A DNA stretch of 64,000 nucleotides, from assembly GCF_007483685.1 (NCBI RefSeq), contig NZ_VMKN01000002.1:335452-399451 (forward strand), given 5' to 3'. The translations under genes were made by a program, and so were the position numbers. Numbering within the stretch: the first letter of the stretch is position 1; each line of letters starts with the position of its first letter. The notes beneath the pieces were generated by a model. That model was not told the DNA's origin. It saw only the letters and a list, made by a program, of their open reading frames with translations, and made no database searches. Source of the DNA: Litoribacter populi. GTDB taxonomy: Bacteria; Bacteroidota; Bacteroidia; Cytophagales; Cyclobacteriaceae. This document shows positions 62,280 to 64,000 of the stretch, in pieces.

Positions 62280-64000
62280 CTACCCGTTCATACTAATCAA
62301 AAACTCCGTATTATCCCGAGTGCCTCGCATTCTTTGAAGCAAGAATTCCATAGCTTCTTGAGAAGTCATATCCGACATGAGTTTTCTCAGGATCCAGATA
62401 CGTTGCATTTCTTCTTTGTCCATAAGCAGATCCTCACGACGAGTACCAGAACCTGGCACGTCGATGGCAGGATAGATACGTCGGTTAGAAAGTTTTCTGT
62501 CAAGGGAAAGCTCCATGTTACCGGTACCTTTGAATTCTTCAAAGATCACCTCGTCCATCTTGGAACCTGTTTCCACCAAAGCAGTTGCGATGATGGTCAA
62601 TGAACCGCCATTCTCCACGTTTCTTGCCGCACCGAAGAATCTCTTTGGCTTGTGAAGCGCATTAGCATCCACACCACCGGAAAGGATCTTTCCTGAGGAA
62701 GGTACTACTGTATTGTATGCTCTGGCAAGTCTCGTGATGGAATCTAAAAGGATAACCACATCATGACCACACTCCACCATTCTTTTTGCTTTCTCTAATA
62801 CCATGGAAGCAACCTTAACATGGCGCTCAGCTTGCTCATCAAAAGTTGAAGACACAACTTCAGCCTTCACTGATCTGGCCATATCAGTCACCTCTTCAGG
62901 ACGTTCGTCAATCAAAAGGATCATCAAGTGAACTTCTGGGTGATTTTCAGCAATTGCATTGGCAATTTTCTGAAGCAATACCGTCTTACCTGTTTTCGGT
63001 TGGGCTACAATCATACCTCTCTGGCCTTTCCCGATAGGGGCAAAAAGATCCAAAATACGGGTAGAATAGTTATCCGGCTTGGTAGTAAGATTCAACCTTT
63101 CTTCAGGAAATAATGGTGTAAGATACTCAAATGGTATTCTATCCCTGATCTCTTCAGTAGTTTTGCCATTGACAGTTCCTACCTTCAGAAGGGCGAAATA
63201 TTTCTCACCTTCTTTTGGAGGACGTATCTGGCCTTTGATGTTATCACCTGTTTTCAAACCAAAAAGCTTGATCTGTGAAGGAGACACATATATATCATCC
63301 GGCGAAGCCAGATAATTGTAATCCAAGGATCTCAAGAATCCATATCCGTCAGACATGATTTCAAGTACGCCCTCGTTTTCTATAATTCCGTCAAAATCCT
63401 TAATAGAAATGTTTGATTTCTTTCTTGAAGCCTCATTCGGCTGTGACTGCGGTTGGGCATCGTCATCGCGTTGTGGCTTTCTACGTGGCTGATCTTGCTC
63501 TGACGCTCTATCGGCAGAACTGCTACTGCTAGAAACAGCCTCTTCCACTACAGCCCTTCTTCTTGGCCTAAAGCTTCTTCCAGACTCTTCCTGCTTTCCT
63601 TCCGAAGACTTTTTATCTTCGGCCTTTGGCTGAGGTTTGGTCTGAGCTTCTTTTTTCGGCTCTTTTTTGGGTTCCTCCTTTTTAGGCTCCTCTTTTTTAG
63701 TTGGAGCAGCCTTAAGTGGTTCTTCTTGCTTTACAGCTTCTTTTGGTGCCTCTTTTTCTTTTTTCGGCTCCTCTCTTTTGGATTCAGGCTTTGCGTCCTT
63801 TTCCTTTTCATCCTTATCCATTTCAGTTACGTTTTGACGTCTGAATTTGGGTTTGGCAGGCTGTTCTTGAGGAGTGTTTTCTTTCTCTTCCGGGGAGGAA
63901 GATGTTTCTAATTCTGCTTGGGAGGGCTTTTTCTTAGGGAGGGCTTTTTCCGGAGTGATAGCCTGCTGGTCCAAAATGGCATAAACAAGCTCGTCTTTCT
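62280..64000 (-). CDS. rho: Transcription termination factor Rho, 5' end outside window
   Basis: At least 573 residues; the frame is open through the right edge, reading [14 protein letters not shown] just inside it, which is the end of the Rho N-terminal domain. So the start lies beyond 64000, and an internal TTG at 63974 is not the start. A ~190-residue charged, low-complexity insert follows ([32 protein letters not shown]). Then come the cold-shock RNA-binding domain ([15 protein letters not shown]), Walker A QPKTGKT, Walker [11 protein letters not shown], and the Q/R-loop region. It terminates untranslated transcripts. Long inserts are usual in Bacteroidota Rho. Confidence 0.96.
   Translation of the reverse strand, partial: KDELVYAILDQQAITPEKALPKKKPSQAELETSSSPEEKENTPQEQPAKPKFRRQNVTEMDKDEKEKDAKPESKREEPKKEKEAPKEAVKQEEPLKAAPTKKEEPKKEEPKKEPKKEAQTKPQPKAEDKKSSEGKQEESGRSFRPRRRAVVEEAVSSSSSSADRASEQDQPRRKPQRDDDAQPQSQPNEASRKKSNISIKDFDGIIENEGVLEIMSDGYGFLRSLDYNYLASPDDIYVSPSQIKLFGLKTGDNIKGQIRPPKEGEKYFALLKVGTVNGKTTEEIRDRIPFEYLTPLFPEERLNLTTKPDNYSTRILDLFAPIGKGQRGMIVAQPKTGKTVLLQKIANAIAENHPEVHLMILLIDERPEEVTDMARSVKAEVVSSTFDEQAERHVKVASMVLEKAKRMVECGHDVVILLDSITRLARAYNTVVPSSGKILSGGVDANALHKPKRFFGAARNVENGGSLTIIATALVETGSKMDEVIFEEFKGTGNMELSLDRKLSNRRIYPAIDVPGSGTRREDLLMDKEEMQRIWILRKLMSDMTSQEAMEFLLQRMRGTRDNTEFLISMNG

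Overview
The window reads as a chromosome segment of a Bacteroidota bacterium, most likely Cytophagales/Cyclobacteriaceae-like. The reasons are: promoters with the TAnnTTTG -7 element and no clear Shine-Dalgarno sites; type IX secretion (T9SS) C-terminal sorting domains; DUF6266, DUF6132, DUF6691 and post-COAP-1 type proteins; and a Rho factor with a long low-complexity insert. I cannot name a species. No rRNA, CRISPR array or intact insertion sequence was seen. The window opens inside era (minus) and closes inside rho (minus).

Layout. 1-8.5 kb is a decaying accessory zone. It has an initiator tRNA with its own promoter and terminator, then a 44-codon stump of a type IIG restriction-modification enzyme flanked by a 35-bp imperfect repeat, a frameshifted vapC toxin, a frameshifted hypothetical gene and a frameshifted CopB-type copper ATPase beside an intact DUF305 gene. 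A cupin and a large FtsX-type permease lie within it. 8.7-11 kb holds a glycosyltransferase and a glutaminase.

11.3-19.1 kb is a sulfane-sulfur/persulfide island, all on the minus strand. It encodes two half-size YeeE/YedE transporters, an outer-membrane porin, two CstB-like proteins (metallo-beta-lactamase persulfide dioxygenase plus tandem rhodanese), a thioredoxin, a single rhodanese, a DUF6132 microprotein and a periplasmic tandem rhodanese. Five separate promoters in the island carry a dyad close to GTGA-N6-TCAC. It is centred 29.5 bp (four promoters) or 30.5 bp (one) from the TA of a -7 element. The same dyad at 29.5 bp precedes a Crp/Fnr-family gene 13 kb away (31957-32613), whose sensor domain has a C-x5-CC cluster. 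I infer a small Crp-controlled, possibly autoregulated sulfur regulon; this is the most interesting signal in the window.

19.5-26.1 kb holds two tandem paralogous giant secreted proteins (GloVer repeats, post-COAP-1 domain, T9SS signal). 26.2-31.9 kb is an RND efflux operon with 4-bp gene overlaps and a strong inverted repeat directly upstream. 32.7-38.3 kb holds small metabolic and hypothetical genes (zinc metallopeptidase, VOC protein, DUF1059, DUF1810, glycosyltransferase, beta-barrel). 38.3-50.9 kb carries lipid and ion homeostasis: a front-end desaturase, Usp plus Kef antiporter, Na/Pi cotransporter, P2-type ATPase, DUF2254, GDPD and M1 peptidase. 51-58 kb has a dipeptidase, acyl-ACP desaturase, pirin, a second glutaminase and RecQ. 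57.9-62.1 kb has two secreted proteins sharing a C-terminal module behind unrelated N-termini.

Several intergenic regions hold three families of degenerate short repeats. Two of these repeats run into the 3' ends of genes.
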